A stretch of 64,000 bases of DNA from Xiphias gladius (GCF_016859285.1 NC_053417.1:13402706-13466705), one strand, 5' to 3'; shown: positions 1 to 14,500, counted from the first letter of the stretch. The notes: generated by a model from the sequence alone, not told the origin. A program made the numbers and translations.

Positions 1-1379
1 GTAGAAACAGTAGGACAAGAAACACTTGATATAATACAGCCGCATAAGCTACCTCGTTCTTACCATGTAATTAAAAGAATTAAAACAAACATTAAAGATT
101 AGCCATGTTTGATCCACCCACATATATATGCGGTGTGTTTGTTTGTGTGGACAGTGTTGGGCTGGAAAGGGAAAATAGTGGCACAAAGAGGGAATTCTGT
201 ACTAAAACAAATGTAACTCTGGAAGATGAACACTTGATTTGTATAACTCAGATAGCTGACGCCTTATATAAGCTTCAGATAAACTTTTTTTTTTTTTTTT
301 TTTAAATTGCGAACCTATCCCTTTAAGTACCAGTTGGAACCGATAACTATTGCATTAGAACTTTATTCATGATTAACCTCCTAGGGGGTCTGTCCTTGGG
401 CAGCTGTTGACCCCCACAATGCATGACAGTTTCATCAGTTCCGCATGCACACAGAAACCAACTAGACCTGAACTGCTTAGTTGATTTATCGATTGGATAA
501 TTGACAGACAAATAATTAGCAACAATTTTGATAATTAGTTGTGCAAGTCATTTTTTATGCAAAATTGCCAAAAATTAGAGCTTCCATTCCAGTTCCAGCT
601 TCTCAAATGTGAATATTTTCTAGTTCCTCAGTTTTCTGATAGTTAATCTTTGGGTTTTTGACTGTTGGTCAGAAAAAAAACAAAAAACAATTTGAATATG
701 TGAACTTAGGCTCCAGGAAATAATGATGAGCATTTTTCACTATTTGCTGACATTTTTAAACACTGAACAATCAATTGATTATCAAAGGAAATAATGTCAG
801 AGGTTCTGATAATGAAAATAATTGTTGGTTGCAGCCTTATAGTACTTCTGCGATGAAAAAATACTACATGGCCCACTGCAAGTTTTTTTGTGTATTAACT
901 ACTTGACACAGACAAAAATTGAAGCCTATTGATAAAACACAACTTTGCAACACATTGTACTAAAACAATCTGCTCGTAAAGCTAGATTTTGACACAGGGT
1001 CCCTCTACAAGACAAAAATGTAGAATGGGGAAACGGGGAGAGTGAATTTCTAGAAATTTCTAACAAATTCAGGATTATTCAGATTATGTAGACGAGAATG
1101 AGATGGAGTACACCACGGAATTTTTTTTTTTTGGGGGGGGGGGTCCATTGAGTTTGGGTTGCCTGGTTGGCAATCCAGCCTTGACATTATGCACACAACA
1201 AAGTTACACTTTAAATCGTGGGCTGTGCGATAAAGTCTTACCGGACATAACAATTAAGTCTCTAACTTTGTACTGAAAACGGTGAAGGTCAGGGGGGACT
1301 CGGCAGTTCGAAACGTTGTTTTTTTGGGAGCTCTCTTTGCTGTCGGGTACAGTTGGGTAACAACTTGAGAGATGGCCAA
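1..1379. other. intergenic/upstream region without recognised gene
   Basis: AT-rich sequence upstream of slc25a33. It holds short homopolymers (a T run near 284-303, then T and G runs near 1120-1142) but no reading frame with coding character or splice-linked exons. Nothing else could be supported. Confidence 0.6.
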
Positions 1380-1643
1380 AGACGCAAGGTGTCGAGCACA
1401 TGTGCCTACGTCACGGACAACACCCCCGCCCGGCCCACTTGACGTCACATCAAGCTCTTCAGGCCACCGCGCTGCTCCGCCCCGCGCTGTCAGCTCCGAC
1501 GATAGACACGGATTACCGGACCGCCGCGCACCGGGAGCACAGCGCCGTCGCCCTGTTCTTTCGCTGGTGCAAGATTTTAACAGAAGTATAATAAGAGTTA
1601 TGGTGGCTCTTTTTTGAAAAACAAAAAAGAGAGAGAGAGAGAG
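1380..1643 (+). promoter_or_regulatory. slc25a33: CpG-rich promoter/5' UTR of slc25a33 with a full CRE
   Basis: Base composition changes to GC- and CpG-rich just before the slc25a33 start codon. A palindromic CRE, TGACGTCA, lies at 1440-1447, and a half site (TACGTCA) about 30 bases upstream. CREB/ATF family factors bind this octamer. The CRE and its placement are visible; use by slc25a33 is inferred. A purine run (GA repeat) directly precedes the ATG. Confidence 0.55.
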
Positions 1644-4600
1644 ATGGCACAGAAAGACACGCTGCTACATCTCTTCGCCGGGGGGTAAGTCACGTTAACG
1701 ACACTGCTTCATACTGGAGTAAAGTTATTAATAACTCAGCGGTTAATGTACCATGAAGAGGTAACTTGAGTTTAGGCTATGTAGTCTTGTCCCTGAAATC
1801 CTGTGTGAAACTGAGAATTCACTCTGTAATTTATAGGTTTCGGAGCCACCAGCGCGCATGCTAAAGTACATAAAGGCGAGCTAGCTCGTGTTAGCATAGC
1901 ACGACGTTTGTGCTGTACTTAGACGTGTGTCTTTCAACCCGTTCTTCACCAGTGGACAAATTTATCATGTAAAATTATTTTTTTACATGTTAAACTAGTA
2001 ACATAGCTAACATTGTTCGAGACAATGAACCACCCGGCGGCACCTTTTATTTCCATGGATCAGCTGAGTTTTGTTACATCAGTACGGAAGTTTGCTAAAG
2101 CCTCATAGCTAACGTCAGCTAGCAAGATATATCACAGTCAGCCCCTTGTCTCTGTTCATTCGTGTTCATTCAACAGCCAGACGTTTTAGATAATTAGGTG
2201 AAAGCTAAGGCTGTAATGTGTAACTCAAGACCACGAGTTAGCGGTTAGCTAAATCTACCGTCGCCGTTATGGCTGGACGTGGCGAAATCACTTTTCATAT
2301 ACAGTCTATGCGCAGTCACTGGAGTAGTTAGCCTTTAGCCATTATGTCGCCCGGCGTTACATAACAGTTCGCTAACAACCAGCTCCACGTACCACCAACA
2401 GCTCATCACCAACTAGCCGACGAATGCTATTTGTAAACCCCGAATAATGCAGTGAAGGACTGTGCTATAACGACGAGTCGGATGGCGTCCGGTGGACGTT
2501 AAGGACACATTCAAAGAGCACCGGCTCGTTAAAAATGACGCCATTTTACCCTTGAAATGTTATGACGAAACCAGTTTCAGTTTTGCAAGCGAAATGTGTG
2601 ATTTGAACGTGTGATTGTTAAAACGCAAAATCAAATCTATAATAATGTGATGGGAGTGTTGACCACGTTGTTTTCACTGTAGCCGGCTGAACACATCATA
2701 GGCAGTACATGCAGACTGTCGAACCTATGGAGGGAAATGTGTGTGTTAAACTCTGGAGTAAACAATTACTTAGAAAACCAGTTGAACTTGAATGAAAGCC
2801 TTTGGTCTACTTCCAAAGTACAACACCAACAATGGAGTTTTACACACATGCTTGTTTTTTTTCCCAGCGGGTCCTCACATGGACCCTTTCCCCAGGGTAT
2901 CTTATCTTTGTGGTCAGTGGTCATAGCAACAACAACTCCAAGGTGCATTATTTCAACATGGTTAATTGTGTTTCTCAGATTAAGTTCTGCTATGTGGAAA
3001 ATTTACTCCAGAGTGTCATTTCTTCTCTGTATAATTTTTAACAATCAGACAGTGGTGGATAGATAGCTGAATGATTAGGGAATGGACGATTAGGTCGGGT
3101 GTTACTTGCTAAGATGTTTGACTCTGTCCTTCAGACGCGACACAGTACAGAGGCTTAGTCTAATCTGTTCCAGACTTGTAAGCTTGTCACTGACATGGTT
3201 ATAGACACAGTTAGAAAAGATGTACCAGTGAGACATGTAACTGAACGAATTAATTTTTTGCGCTGAAATTGGAAAAGTGCTATCTAAAATCAGTCTTTCC
3301 ACAGGCAAACAAGTCTTTCCAAATACAATCGGAACATCTCAGCCAGAAAACACTGTGCATCAGATGTGTTGGGTTAACTCAGATTATTTCCACTGCAGAG
3401 CAAGACACTGGTCTTTGACCAGAATTGTTCATTGCACTTGGCCAGTGGCTCCTCAGCTGCGTTATGTTTGGGGAAAAAAATGTTTCCTCAGTCGTGGCTC
3501 AATGAGTCACACTATTCTAAGCAGGTTAACCATTCTATTCTAATATCAAAATATACATGTATTGTCCAGTGGGACATTACCTACTTTGTTGGTGAGATTT
3601 TAGCATCCTTCCCCAAGGCCCATAATCCTACTTTTTCTGCTATCAATTTGCAGGTGTAGTGGTACAGTGGGAGCCATCGTGACCTGCCCCCTGGAGGTAT
3701 TGAAGACACGGTTGCAGTCCTCTGGCTTCACCCTCAGGCCTGTCTTCCAGGTCCAGCTGGGGACCCTAAGCGGTACTGGGGTTATACGACCGGGGACTGT
3801 TACACCTGGGCTGCTACAGGTTTTACGGTAAGATGTCTGTTTGTGGCGGTGTTAGGCAAATGGTGATGCAGCATGCCGTGTGGGTTGTCCCTTTAGGCGT
3901 TTGTATTTTTCTAACTGAAAAGAAAGGGACAAATTGTTTCCCCCTCACAGGACTACCGTGTAGGGACATGCATAATTATTAGCTGCTGACTTTTGCAGTT
4001 GCATCATGACATCCTATTGAGTTTAACCCTGTGAAGACCTCCGTGTTTTGGCATGTCTGACACGATGATGCGACTGATTTGTCAAAAATAACCGTGTTTG
4101 TGTTTTGGTTAGCTGTATAAAGTTCTGTGCAGGTCTTGTGATTTAGTCTGTGGAGCTACTTCAGAGAGCCTGTCATTTGCTTCACGCTTTTCATAGTCTT
4201 AAGGTCTCCAATCCTTTCCCACAAAAGGTGGGGATTCGGCACACAGTATCCTGCTCGTATTTAGTGTCCTTAACCAGGTGTTTGGTGCGACACAAAACAC
4301 GCTTTCCCAGCAGGCCTTAAGATGCGCCCATAACAAGAGGTTTTTGTGATGTCCATGAGAGTAACCCTTTTATGAGTCTGCATAGGTTGGGGAAGATTAG
4401 AAGCAGCCCCAGTGGGCCAAGAGGAAAGAGGGAGGGTTTTATCCAGGGTGCTGTGTCGGTTTTATATTACACTCAGAGGACTGAGGCCACAGACTGAACC
4501 AGTCTGGTCTGGCGTCTGCTCTAGCTGAGGCTGTAAAAGCTGCATTCGCTTAAAGACAAGTTTTTGTCTTTGGAGAACAAAAAATTCCTCGTCAGTTCAG

Positions 4601-7600
4601 GTTTTATGCTAGTTTTTCAACTAACTTTTGCTGATACAAATTGAATTTCAGAGCTGTTAAGAGGGTTGTCTTTGCATTTACAGTTTTATGTTTGTGTAAA
4701 ATGCGCAAGAAATTAATTAAGGACCTTTTAAACCCTTTCTCCAGTCATGGAAACCTTGTGATTGGACACTAATTTGAACTGAAAAGAGGTCATTGTTCAT
4801 CATTTTTTGAAAAGGTGCTGGGTATCAGTGAGAGAGAAGTAGAATGCGTGAGCACGGCTTGACAGACGAGGTGTGCGTTACAAAAACCAGCAGAAATTGA
4901 AGTTGTAACCACCCCTTTGCTTGGCCCCAGGCAGACCCACCTGTCATCCGGAGAATGAAGGTCACTGCCTACGAAGAGTTAAAAACTCTGTGGGGAAGTG
5001 GCTGACGTGACGAGCCGAGCGCTGCAGAGGGGACTGGGTTCAGTTTAGTAACTTATGCAAAACCAGCTCAAGTGAAAAGGACTGGCATAACACTTTGGAT
5101 GATTGCAGGAGGGAGCTATCATACTCATACTCTTAATAGAGCCTGGGATAATCCTACTGACATTTGCTGTAACAAATGTAGAGACAGTTTCATATGTATG
5201 ATGGTGTGTATGAATAAAATTCTGTCAATTACTACATTGTATTTGATGGTTTATGGCTCTTTGCTTTTATTTTAGATCCATTCTTGAAAAAGAGGGACCA
5301 AGATCACTTTTCCGTGGTCTGGGGCCAAACCTTGTTGGTGTGGCCCCCTCAAGGTACAGTGGAAACAGTGTCTGCACAACACATTTTCGAATGTGAAATA
5401 CATCAGGGTTGTCCATCTCCACCACCACCCTTACTGCGTTAATGATACCTGCGTATTACAATACAAGTTAACGCTAAAATACAATGAAGTGTTGTTTTAT
5501 TCAGAATCAGTAAACAAAGCAGAGGCAAAGAAGGCCACGAAGTGAAGCAACAGTGATTTCTCAGCAGAGTCTTGTTTCTGTGTATCAGGAAACCTTAGGA
5601 TGTATTATACCACGGCTGCTAACAAACGAAAACAAAGAAAGGAGGAAGCTGTGTTTATATTTTTCTCTGAAATGGCTGAAAACATTAACTGGCTTTACAA
5701 AGAGTAAGGTATTGCCCTTTTTGCTCATGGTTGATGATGTGGGAAGTAAACTTCCTTACAACCCTAATATAGCCGTAAAATTAATATCCCTATTATCTGT
5801 CACAAAATGTTGATCAGACTTTGAGACACTTTTGAACTGAAAATGGTTGTGAGTTACCTATACTTTGCCCCTGGTTAATGAGTAGCCACAGCATGAGCCT
5901 TTGCTCAGTAATTGCACTGTCCTTCTGTTCCACTGGCCAGCTTGGACAGGCTTACATTCAGAGCAGCTCTGTGGGTATCTGTGGTGCCCAGTGCTTATTC
6001 AGCCCATTCTGGTGCAGTGACAGTTTGTTCCAGAAACCAAGCAGAGAGCAGGCACCGGGAAACAGACTGCTCTGGATACACTTTGTTAAAGGCTCATACT
6101 AGCCCAAATGGAATCATTTACATAATTGCACAGCTGTCATAAAACCACATTCATATATTCAGAGTGCATTCATATTTAAGCACTGCGTGTTAATCATTAC
6201 AGCTGCTTCTGTGTAGAGTTCTTACCAGGTTGTTCTCTGTGTTGCAGAGCCATTTACTTTGCTGCTTACTCGAAATCTAAAGAAATGTTCAATGGGCTGT
6301 TCGTCCCTAATAGTGGATTGGTGCACATGTCCTCTGCTGGTGTTGCAGGTGAGCAGTTTGCATGTTCCGTTTGTTACATGAAATAACACTGTTCCAATGC
6401 GAGCCTTTCTCAGGCCTCTAAAATGAACATTATTGGCTCCAGAAAAGGCTCTTTTTACTGCATGGCAAGTATATCTGACTGCAGTGTAATTGCAGTATAT
6501 TTTGCAGATGTTTATGCTATTGCATAAACATGTTCATCCTGTAATTTCCCTCAGTGAGTTCAACAACAACAAATGATTTTTTTGTCTTCACAACTTTTGT
6601 AAGAGTTACACCGGGGGGGATGATAATCTCATTACGCTGTTGAGTAAAACTGTACATTCTTATTTTGTCCCTTGTCCACAGCTTTCGTTACTAACTCTCT
6701 GATGAACCCCATCTGGATGGTCAAGACCAGGATGCAGCTGGAAAAAAAGTGTGTACACTCTCTATTTCACCTACCCTGTGTATGTATGCATCTTTTTAGA
6801 TCTAGGCAGACTGTAGTGTAAAACAATCAGACTCGTTTTAGGAACTTCGCGAGCGCGAAGGTATTTCACGTGACTTTTCACAGAAACCTTTAACAGATCC
6901 CGCCTTCACTGCTCTGTCCTTGGGTTACGCAGTGTATGACACTGAGCGTGTGACCTGGCGCCATAAATACACACTGCTGACGCACTGTCCTGCGTCCAGA
7001 AGAAGAGTCTATATTTACATTATCGAGTACAGGGCAGTAGTATCATGTGAGGTCACAGGAACAACTCTGTCCACTCTGTCTTTAAAGAACACATGTCCTG
7101 CAACATAAAATGGTGGATTCATGAATGAAGGAGCGAAATGGGTTGATTTTTAAACAAAATTCAGCTAGGGTTAGACTAGTTACTCGTTCAACCAAATAAG
7201 GAAACTGTAAGATGTTATATGCTTCCCCTTAAAGGGTTGACTTAGATCACAAACAGAAAATTAACAGCTTCCAGTTTTTATATAATTTATAAAGTAAAAA
7301 ATACTACACTTGTGAAAACGGCTTGCTTTTTGTAAAATTTATATTAGGTATAGAGCTGTTTGTCTGACTTGTTGGACCCTGGTACCTCATGATGGGCATT
7401 CAGTATTTTTGGCATTTTGTAGACTATATGATTAATTGACAACTACTAAGGATATATGATCCGCAATAGTTAAAATTGTTTTTTAGTTGTAGCCCTTCTC
7501 ATAATGTGATTTTTGGCCCTAATGAGCCTGACCTGTCTGATCTTTCAGAGCCAGAGGAGAGAAAAAGATGAATGCACTGCAGTGTGCTCGCTATGTTTAC

Positions 7601-8135
7601 AAAACGGAAGGAATCCGGGGCTTCTACCGAGGCCTGACGGCATCTTATGCCGGCATCTCGGAGACCATGATCTGCTTCCTCATCTACGAGACACTAAAGA
7701 AACACCTCGCCAAGCGCCAGTTTGCCTCCCCGAATAGTGAAAAGGAGAAAGGAGCATCAGACTTCCTGGGTTTGATGATGGCAGCAGCTTTTTCAAAGGG
7801 TTGTGCGTCCTGCATCGCCTACCCACATGGTAAACACTTGCATCCATAGTTTTTCTTGTGCAACAACCTAAATGTCAGGGAGATTTATGTATAATTACTT
7901 AAATTACTAATACTGTTTCGTGTTTGTCTCCACAGAGGTCATACGGACAAGACTGCGTGAGGAAGGCAGCAAGTACAAGTATTTCTTCCAGACAGGGAGG
8001 TTAATAGCGGTGGAGGAAGGCTATGCAGCTTTTTATAGAGGACTCATTCCACAGCTAATTAGACAAATCCCTAATACAGCCATCGTCCTCTCCACTTATG
8101 AACTCATTGTCCATCTGCTGGGAGACCCCAAGTGA
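1644..8135 (+). CDS. slc25a33: mitochondrial pyrimidine nucleotide carrier SLC25A33 (PNC1)
   Basis: Inner-membrane solute carrier; the family member SLC25A33 exchanges pyrimidine (deoxy)nucleotides between cytosol and matrix. Seven coding exons keep phase: 1644-1684, 3654-3827, 5276-5353, 6248-6348, 6682-6748, 7549-7829, 7936-8135, giving 313 residues (human about 321). All three mitochondrial-carrier repeats are present, with signatures PLEVLKTR (residues 26-33), NPIWMVKTR and PHEVIRTR. The N-terminus [14 protein letters not shown] and the segment [18 protein letters not shown] favour SLC25A33 over the paralogue SLC25A36, which has TATNPIWLIKTRLQL there. The start is the first ATG in a CpG-rich leader. 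No break or missing residue was seen. Confidence 0.95.
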
Positions 8136-8800
8136 AGACATGTTTAAAAGTTGGCGTTTTTCTGACAATGGGTGCCTCACAAAACGCAAGACACACTGGG
8201 CAAGAGACTTTGAAAATGCAGCACATACTGTACATATTTTGATGTGGTGCTACAGAGACTTTTATGGTGGAACTGAAGCAGATTGTACTGTTATCCAAAG
8301 AGCTAAACAAATTATTTTATTGAAAGCTTGTCGTTAGGAGTTTATCAACATAATTCAAGACGTTGTGGTTCTTATTGAAACTCCAGACCTGTGAATAAGT
8401 CATCTTCTGAGAGGACTAGTGTTAAGTTAACTAAGTTATTTTATGTTTTGTTATTTTATGACAGTGTTTGTTTCCTTTTATCAGTGGTAAATGTACCATC
8501 ACAGATGATTGTGCTAGTCAACTCATTTAGTTGACAAAGGGAAGTTATCCAGACGAAGGGTAAGTAATAGTGCGGTTCCTTGCAGTGTAATGACCACAGA
8601 CCATTTTGAGATTTTTGTTTCACAAGAACAATGTGCTGGTTCTAAAGTTGGAATTACAGAGAAATGTATCATATTTTTCATTAATATATATTCATACACA
8701 CATATATACATATATAGGCTTACATGTGTTTTTCTTTGTGAAAAAGAGTCATCTTTTACACTATAATGAGAACTCGGATGCTTTTTTTGACCAGTGGCTC

Positions 8801-8806
8801 AATAAA
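8801..8806 (+). terminator. slc25a33: polyadenylation signal AATAAA, candidate slc25a33 3' end
   Basis: Canonical AATAAA about 665 bases after the slc25a33 stop, followed by T/G-rich sequence. It is the likeliest cleavage signal for that transcript, but the use is inferred. Confidence 0.45.
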
Positions 8807-9331
8807 CTGCATCAAGAAACTACATCAGTTTGTTGTTGACCCTAATACAGACATAAAAATTCAGAAATTAGCCTCTAGTTCTTAGCAAGCACAAGAGTAA
8901 AGCAGGGTTGTTGCGCTTTCAATATGGCTTGATAACTGATAAATCAGAACATGTTCGGGAGTAGTTGGCTGGCCCTTTTCTGAAATCCAAATATTCTGAT
9001 TAATTAGTTTAATTAAGACCTTGTGCCCGGTGGCAGCATCAAGATTTGGCTAAAAATGCATACAGTATTTTTGAATTTTATTTATTTTACAAGTACAAAA
9101 CCGATGAAGAAAATATAAAAGTACATGTGAGGGTGTGGTGGAAACCTGTAATGTGTTACATTAAAACCAAATACAAAAGATAAAATACAGCAAAATATAG
9201 GAGGAAAGGTTCTCCTTTGCTCGCTACTTGTTTGTTTGCTGAGAATGTGTTACTACTTTCCTGTAATGCCTACTTATCTAACCTAGAGTCGCACACATCT
9301 GTTAACAAGTCATCCACTGTCTCCACATATG

Positions 9332-9770
9332 CCTATAAAAAGTATTCAGCCTCTTGGACTTTTTCATGCTTTACTGTTTTACAACAAGTTAAAGTTTTAT
9401 GACCCTAATCAACATAAAGGATTAATGAAAAGTGACATAAATCAAATACAAATAGTACCAATATAAAATCTAGATCCCGCCTTTTAAGAGCAATTACAGC
9501 CATGAGTTTTTTGTGGATAATACATCCATATCAGCTTTGCAAATTTCAACGCTGCTCCGGGGACCACGGATGGGCAGGTTTCAAGTCCTATTACAATTTC
9601 TGGACTGGATTGAGGTCTAGGCTCTGATTTGGCCCTTTTCAGTGCTCTTAACATTGTTGTTTTGGAGCTATTCCTGGAGCTTTGGCATTATCTTTTGAGG
9701 TTATGTCCCATGTGGAAATTAAATCTCCCAAGCTGCAGCTCTTTTTCAGACACATGCCTTCCAGGACGTG
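9332..9770 (-). mobile_element. decayed Tc1-like DNA transposon fragment
   Basis: Begins with the terminus CCTATAAAAAGTATTCAGCC (9332-9351), seen in inverted form at 16286-16308. Further in, the minus strand reads as a very degraded Tc1 transposase: the position of the FQQDNDPKH catalytic motif is recognisable at about 9670-9710 but largely mutated. One end only is present. It lies between slc25a33 and the SRCR receptor and is long dead. Confidence 0.55.
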
Positions 9771-10489
9771 AGCCCAAATGAAGTAATGATGTGAGGCACT
9801 TAAAATGTAAATGCATTTGGTCATAATACATAATGTATAGTAATAAATATAATAATATATTAATAATGCAAGGAAGAGAAGGAAAGCCACAGAAAAGTCA
9901 AGTAATCTATGACAAGAAAATGATGTGCAATGGAAAGTATGCCTTATGACATTTATTGCATAAGCCACTTGATGTTTGAAACCAACTGACCACTCAGACA
10001 TGAATCAGCAAAAAAGTCCTCTTCCTGCTGTGGTTTTGGTAGATACATACACATTGTCCTCCTAATCAGGAAAAACACGCTCATGACCAAAGGTTTTAAG
10101 TGGGAGGATTGCAGCAGGAGTTGTCACGAGGAGCAAGGCGAAATGTGTTGGTGTTAAATTTCTACATGGACATGTCTATGATAAATTGTCCGTTAGTCCT
10201 ATCCTCTGTGAAATGTATGAAGGATATCACTCTCTTGTACGATCAGTGAATGTAATCAGGTCTTTATGACCCTGATTAAAATTAAAAACAATATTCTATG
10301 CCATAGGGAAAGCAACTCTGTTCACATAGACCTAAATGAAGCATAAATATAAACAGAGTAATTAATTGCATTATTAATTATATTGCAAAAGACATACAGG
10401 AAGTGTACAGGAAGAACAATTACACTTACCAGTAATGCTTTCAATGTAGATATGGGCATGTCAGTATTGTAATAAAAAAGAATTTTAAA

Positions 10490-10620
10490 AGGTCAGCCTA
10501 TCCTCTAATGGCTTATATTTGATCTTTGAAGTAAATGATTTATTAACCAATAATAAAGCCATTAGATACAACTTATAAACCCTTTGTAAAGGCTGACTTA
10601 TAAGAAGTGGTATTCTATAC
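10490..10620. repeat. short inverted-repeat element (MITE-like)
   Basis: CTAATGGCTTA near 10504 is inverted as TAAAGCCATTAG near 10554. The core, AGTAAATGATTTATTAACCA (10530-10549), recurs with one change at 51916-51935 inside eps8l3, so this is a dispersed family. No coding content. Confidence 0.45.
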
Positions 10621-11029
10621 AGTTTTACTGTGGTGGAATACTAATTGGCTTCAGATTTGCTGTGTGGTCATTTTATTAAAAAACATTAAGGGGGAAAAGA
10701 AGAAATAATTCAAGACAGTCTGAAGTTTGAGTAAAATAATTTAATATTACTTAGCAGAAACAATGGCTGGCTTACAAACCGAGCAAAACCAGCAACTATT
10801 AATTTTGTTATCAATACATCTGAAAATTATTGTCTTTAATTATCGGTTGATTTTTCAACGTATGAATGACAAATATAGTGGAGAATGCCCATCATTATTT
10901 CCTGTCCAAGTTTACATATTCAAATAGTTTGTTTTTTTCCCCCCTGACCAACTGTCAAAAAACCCGAAAACTGAGAAACTCCTTCCGCCACTGTATAATT
11001 TTAAGGTGTTTACATTGACTTTGTAGGGC

Positions 11030-11562
11030 CGCAGGACTTCTTGCTACGCCCCTGTGCAGAGTCCTGACCCTCCATGAAGCGGAGCCTAACGGGTTTAAAA
11101 TTCTAAATGCTGCGGCGGTGTAGTGACCTCTGTCTGCTGCAGGGAGAAGGGCCCAGCACCGGGATAAACTCTCAAGAGTGTTCACTCGAGTACGGCGGCC
11201 TGACGGCATGTAGCTCACCTAGCATTTTCCCGGCAGTCTGATGCAGACGTGTTGTTGTGAAAGCCACCAGCACCCCCACTTGATTTCGAAAGAGGGAAAA
11301 TACTTATTTTTTGGCGGTTCATCAGCACTGCTCGGGCTACGGGCAACGTCTTGAACCAACTTACACCCGCGCCGTTAGGTATCAGTTGGTCAAAGTTGCC
11401 CAGCCGTTAGCTCTTAGTTCAGTTAGCCAAATCCAAGCCTTTCCAGCACAGAAGCCAGCTCATGTCTTGTGCGGCCGCTATCTTTGAACGGCTATCAACA
11501 CCATCACCGGGACAACGGGCATCCTTCCCCCCCGGCCGGCTGATGGAAGGGTGAGGGGAACG
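11030..11562 (+). promoter_or_regulatory. CpG-enriched promoter/5' UTR of the SRCR-Ig receptor
   Basis: CpG density rises here, including a GCGGCCGC octamer near 11470 and a C/G-rich block near 11530, immediately before the receptor start codon. No TATA box at a useful distance was seen. Composition is visible; promoter activity is inferred. Confidence 0.4.
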
Positions 11563-14500
11563 ATGCTGAGATTCCTCCACATCCTTCTAACGGGTGAGCT
11601 AAAGCAGCTAATAGCGGTTAACTAAGTTGGTTTGCCTGCTAGCTAGGTCTAGGGCAAGACCGGCTATGTAGTTTATGAGATTACGCAATAAGATAACCAT
11701 AACGTTACTACATTGAATTCACCTTAGAAAAAAAAAAATGCGTTTTCTCGTGTTTGTGACTTCAGAGACGTTATCTTGTAATTATGTCTGAACAATCTTG
11801 TATCGCTAATTAACATTACGGGAACCGTTTCTCCTATAGTTAGCTTAATTATGGACCTTTTTGTTACATAAAATTACCACCACTGTTATACAACTTAACA
11901 TTCAGTTACCAGTTTATTTGGTCCACTTAGCTAAAATTAAAGACGAATGATTCAAGAGCTCGGCAATAAATTCGGCCCTCATGAAGATTAGAAAGGAGCT
12001 GATTCAACTGCGTGGTCATTTTTGGAGGCTGAAGTTTGTTAATCTGGGAGGTGTTGTAATATTTAGTTCAGCTTCATTGCTAAGTATGGCTAAATGTGTG
12101 CAACGCAATCGCACCACAAATCACAACCACCAAAAGGACCATAACGTTGATTCACACCTCTCTAGATAAGTTTGAACCAAAACTGAACTCAGTGATAAAG
12201 GGGGCATTCATTGCAGGATTGTTGCATTAGACTCCATTAGTTTGGCTAGTGTTAAGTGTACCCGGTAGACTGCCAAATTAGTGAAAGTAGCTGGTATTGT
12301 CGACATTTCGAATTGATTTGAATTTGTTTTGCCTGATAATAATTCCATGTTTCTAATGTCCTCACAGGCCTGATAGGTGTTATATGGGATGAAGTTAATG
12401 CCTTTGGTAAGCCTGGGATTGATTTAAACCTACTGCACCCTTAGCCTTTCCCGCTATTTCTGTCTCTAAGCAATTTTTCTCTGATCCACAGGTGCGGTCA
12501 GACTAGCAGATGGGGAGAACAATTGTTCTGGGAGAGTTGAGGTACGGCGCCACAACCAGTGGGGGACGGTTTGCGACCATGGCTGGGACTTCCGGGAGGC
12601 TAATGTGGTGTGCCTGGAGCTGGGCTGTGGCTTAGCTGAATCTGCCCTTCATGATGCAGCATTCGGTGCAGGCAGAGGAGAGATCTGGCTGCGGCATGTC
12701 CAGTGCACTGGACATGAGTCCAGTTTGACACGCTGTGCTGTTGTCCTCCACAGTAACTCCTACTGCACCCATGAGAATGATGCGGGGGTGAAATGCTCAG
12801 GTGAAACTCTAGTCTGATCAAGCTTTTTATCTACCTAGGAGAACCTAGGAGTCAACCCAGGTGGTTGACTGAGTGATTTCTGTTGTTTGATTCATAAAGG
12901 CTATGAAACATCCACTTTGGTACATAGATGACGTGGCAGCTGGAGTTTCCGTTGGCTCCATTTAAATCGACACATTAAAATAATCAGCATGAAGGATACT
13001 CAAGTATTAACTCTTTAGCTAGTACATGTAAACACTAAATCCTGTGTAGAGTAACCTGAACATTGTAAGTCCCAAACGTAACAATTTAGACAAATACCTG
13101 GAATACACAGAAATGTTATGGGACACCGAGCCATGTAAATTTGTTATCCGGCAAGAGCATCCGTAGGTGTTATGGGTCAAATTTGGCCAGCATCTATCTA
13201 TCCACCTGCCCACTGATCCATGCAGTCTACCAGAACTTAAAGCATTAGCAGAAAACACTCTCATAACAGCAACATAAACAGCCTAGACACACACACACAC
13301 ACACACATTGTTCTCTCTAACCATGATCTGTAAATGAACAGCGACTCGTCCTACCACCACAGTGAGACAGGAAATCTCAATTCAAACTCATTCCTGTGTG
13401 GTCCCTCTGTGATGGAAAGAGGTACCTAACTTGATTAAGTCAGCAGAATCCCTCTCTATCTTCAAAAAACACTTTTAGACCTACCTCTTTCCAGAATACT
13501 TACTAACCTAATATGCTCTCTCTCTCTCTCTTTCTATTTCTCCGTCCTTCTCTATCTATGTTTTTCCCTCTCAAAATTTGTCATAATGGCTTCTCCATGA
13601 TCTGCTGTGGCTTGGATTGTACGTCGCTTTGGATAAAAGCGTATGCCATATGAATAAATGTTTAAGTACATACCGTATTTGGTATGGTGATAGGTGGACT
13701 GGGCAGAGAAATTTGTTTTTTTTTTAGGAACAAGGAAACAACAAAATGCAAAAGTATGATTGTACAATAAGATCATTTGTGTGACTGGAACACCAGGCTA
13801 GTATTTGGCGGAGCCTGCATGTAGGCATGGTTATTGATAAACTGAAGAGTATGGTCCCTTGGATCATCCTCACATTTTGTGGTTAACCTGTCTCTGCTGA
13901 CAGGTACCCTTTTAACACCCACCCTGACTCTGCTGTCACCTCACACTGTGTTCTCACCCGGGGAGGCTGTTCGCTTCAGCTGCAGTGTTCTGCTGGGCCA
14001 CCACCTCAGTGACTTCCACCTGTACAAGCATGGAGTGTCCACGCCGCTGGTTACACAGAGGGCAGACCAGACCCAGACCAGAGTGGAGCTCACATTGTCT
14101 GACATAGAGACTTTCCACCAGGGCAGCTACAGTTGTCGGTACAGGATCATGGGCGGCTTCCCTTCTCAACTGCTCAGCTCACCACCCAGCAACTCCATCA
14201 ACATCACTGTGGGTGAGTCAAAATCGCGTTGGTTCATGCACAATAACCCTATTGCACCAAACCCCATTACCATGGAACTTTGTTCAGTTGCACAATCTGT
14301 ATTAGACATTTGATTCTCTGCTCTACTCAACCTAATAGGTTTGCTCAAAATTTGATTTTAATTTCTCTTAAGTCTCTCGAATCAGGTTTGGTTTCCTTTT
14401 ATTAAATGTCTTTACTCATAAAGCGGAGCACATCAAACATTTTGGTTTTGAGCACGAAAGTTCATTGTTGATCTTCGGTAATAGTATGTATAACAAATAA

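Noticed and set aside
1372-1617. Plus-strand frame beginning MAKDARCRAH
   Set aside because: It lies in the CpG-rich promoter; its composition explains the open frame, and slc25a33 starts at 1644.
10955-11218. Minus-strand frame upstream of the SRCR receptor
   Set aside because: Arg/Ala/Ser-rich frame in CpG-rich DNA, no splice partner and no recognisable domain.
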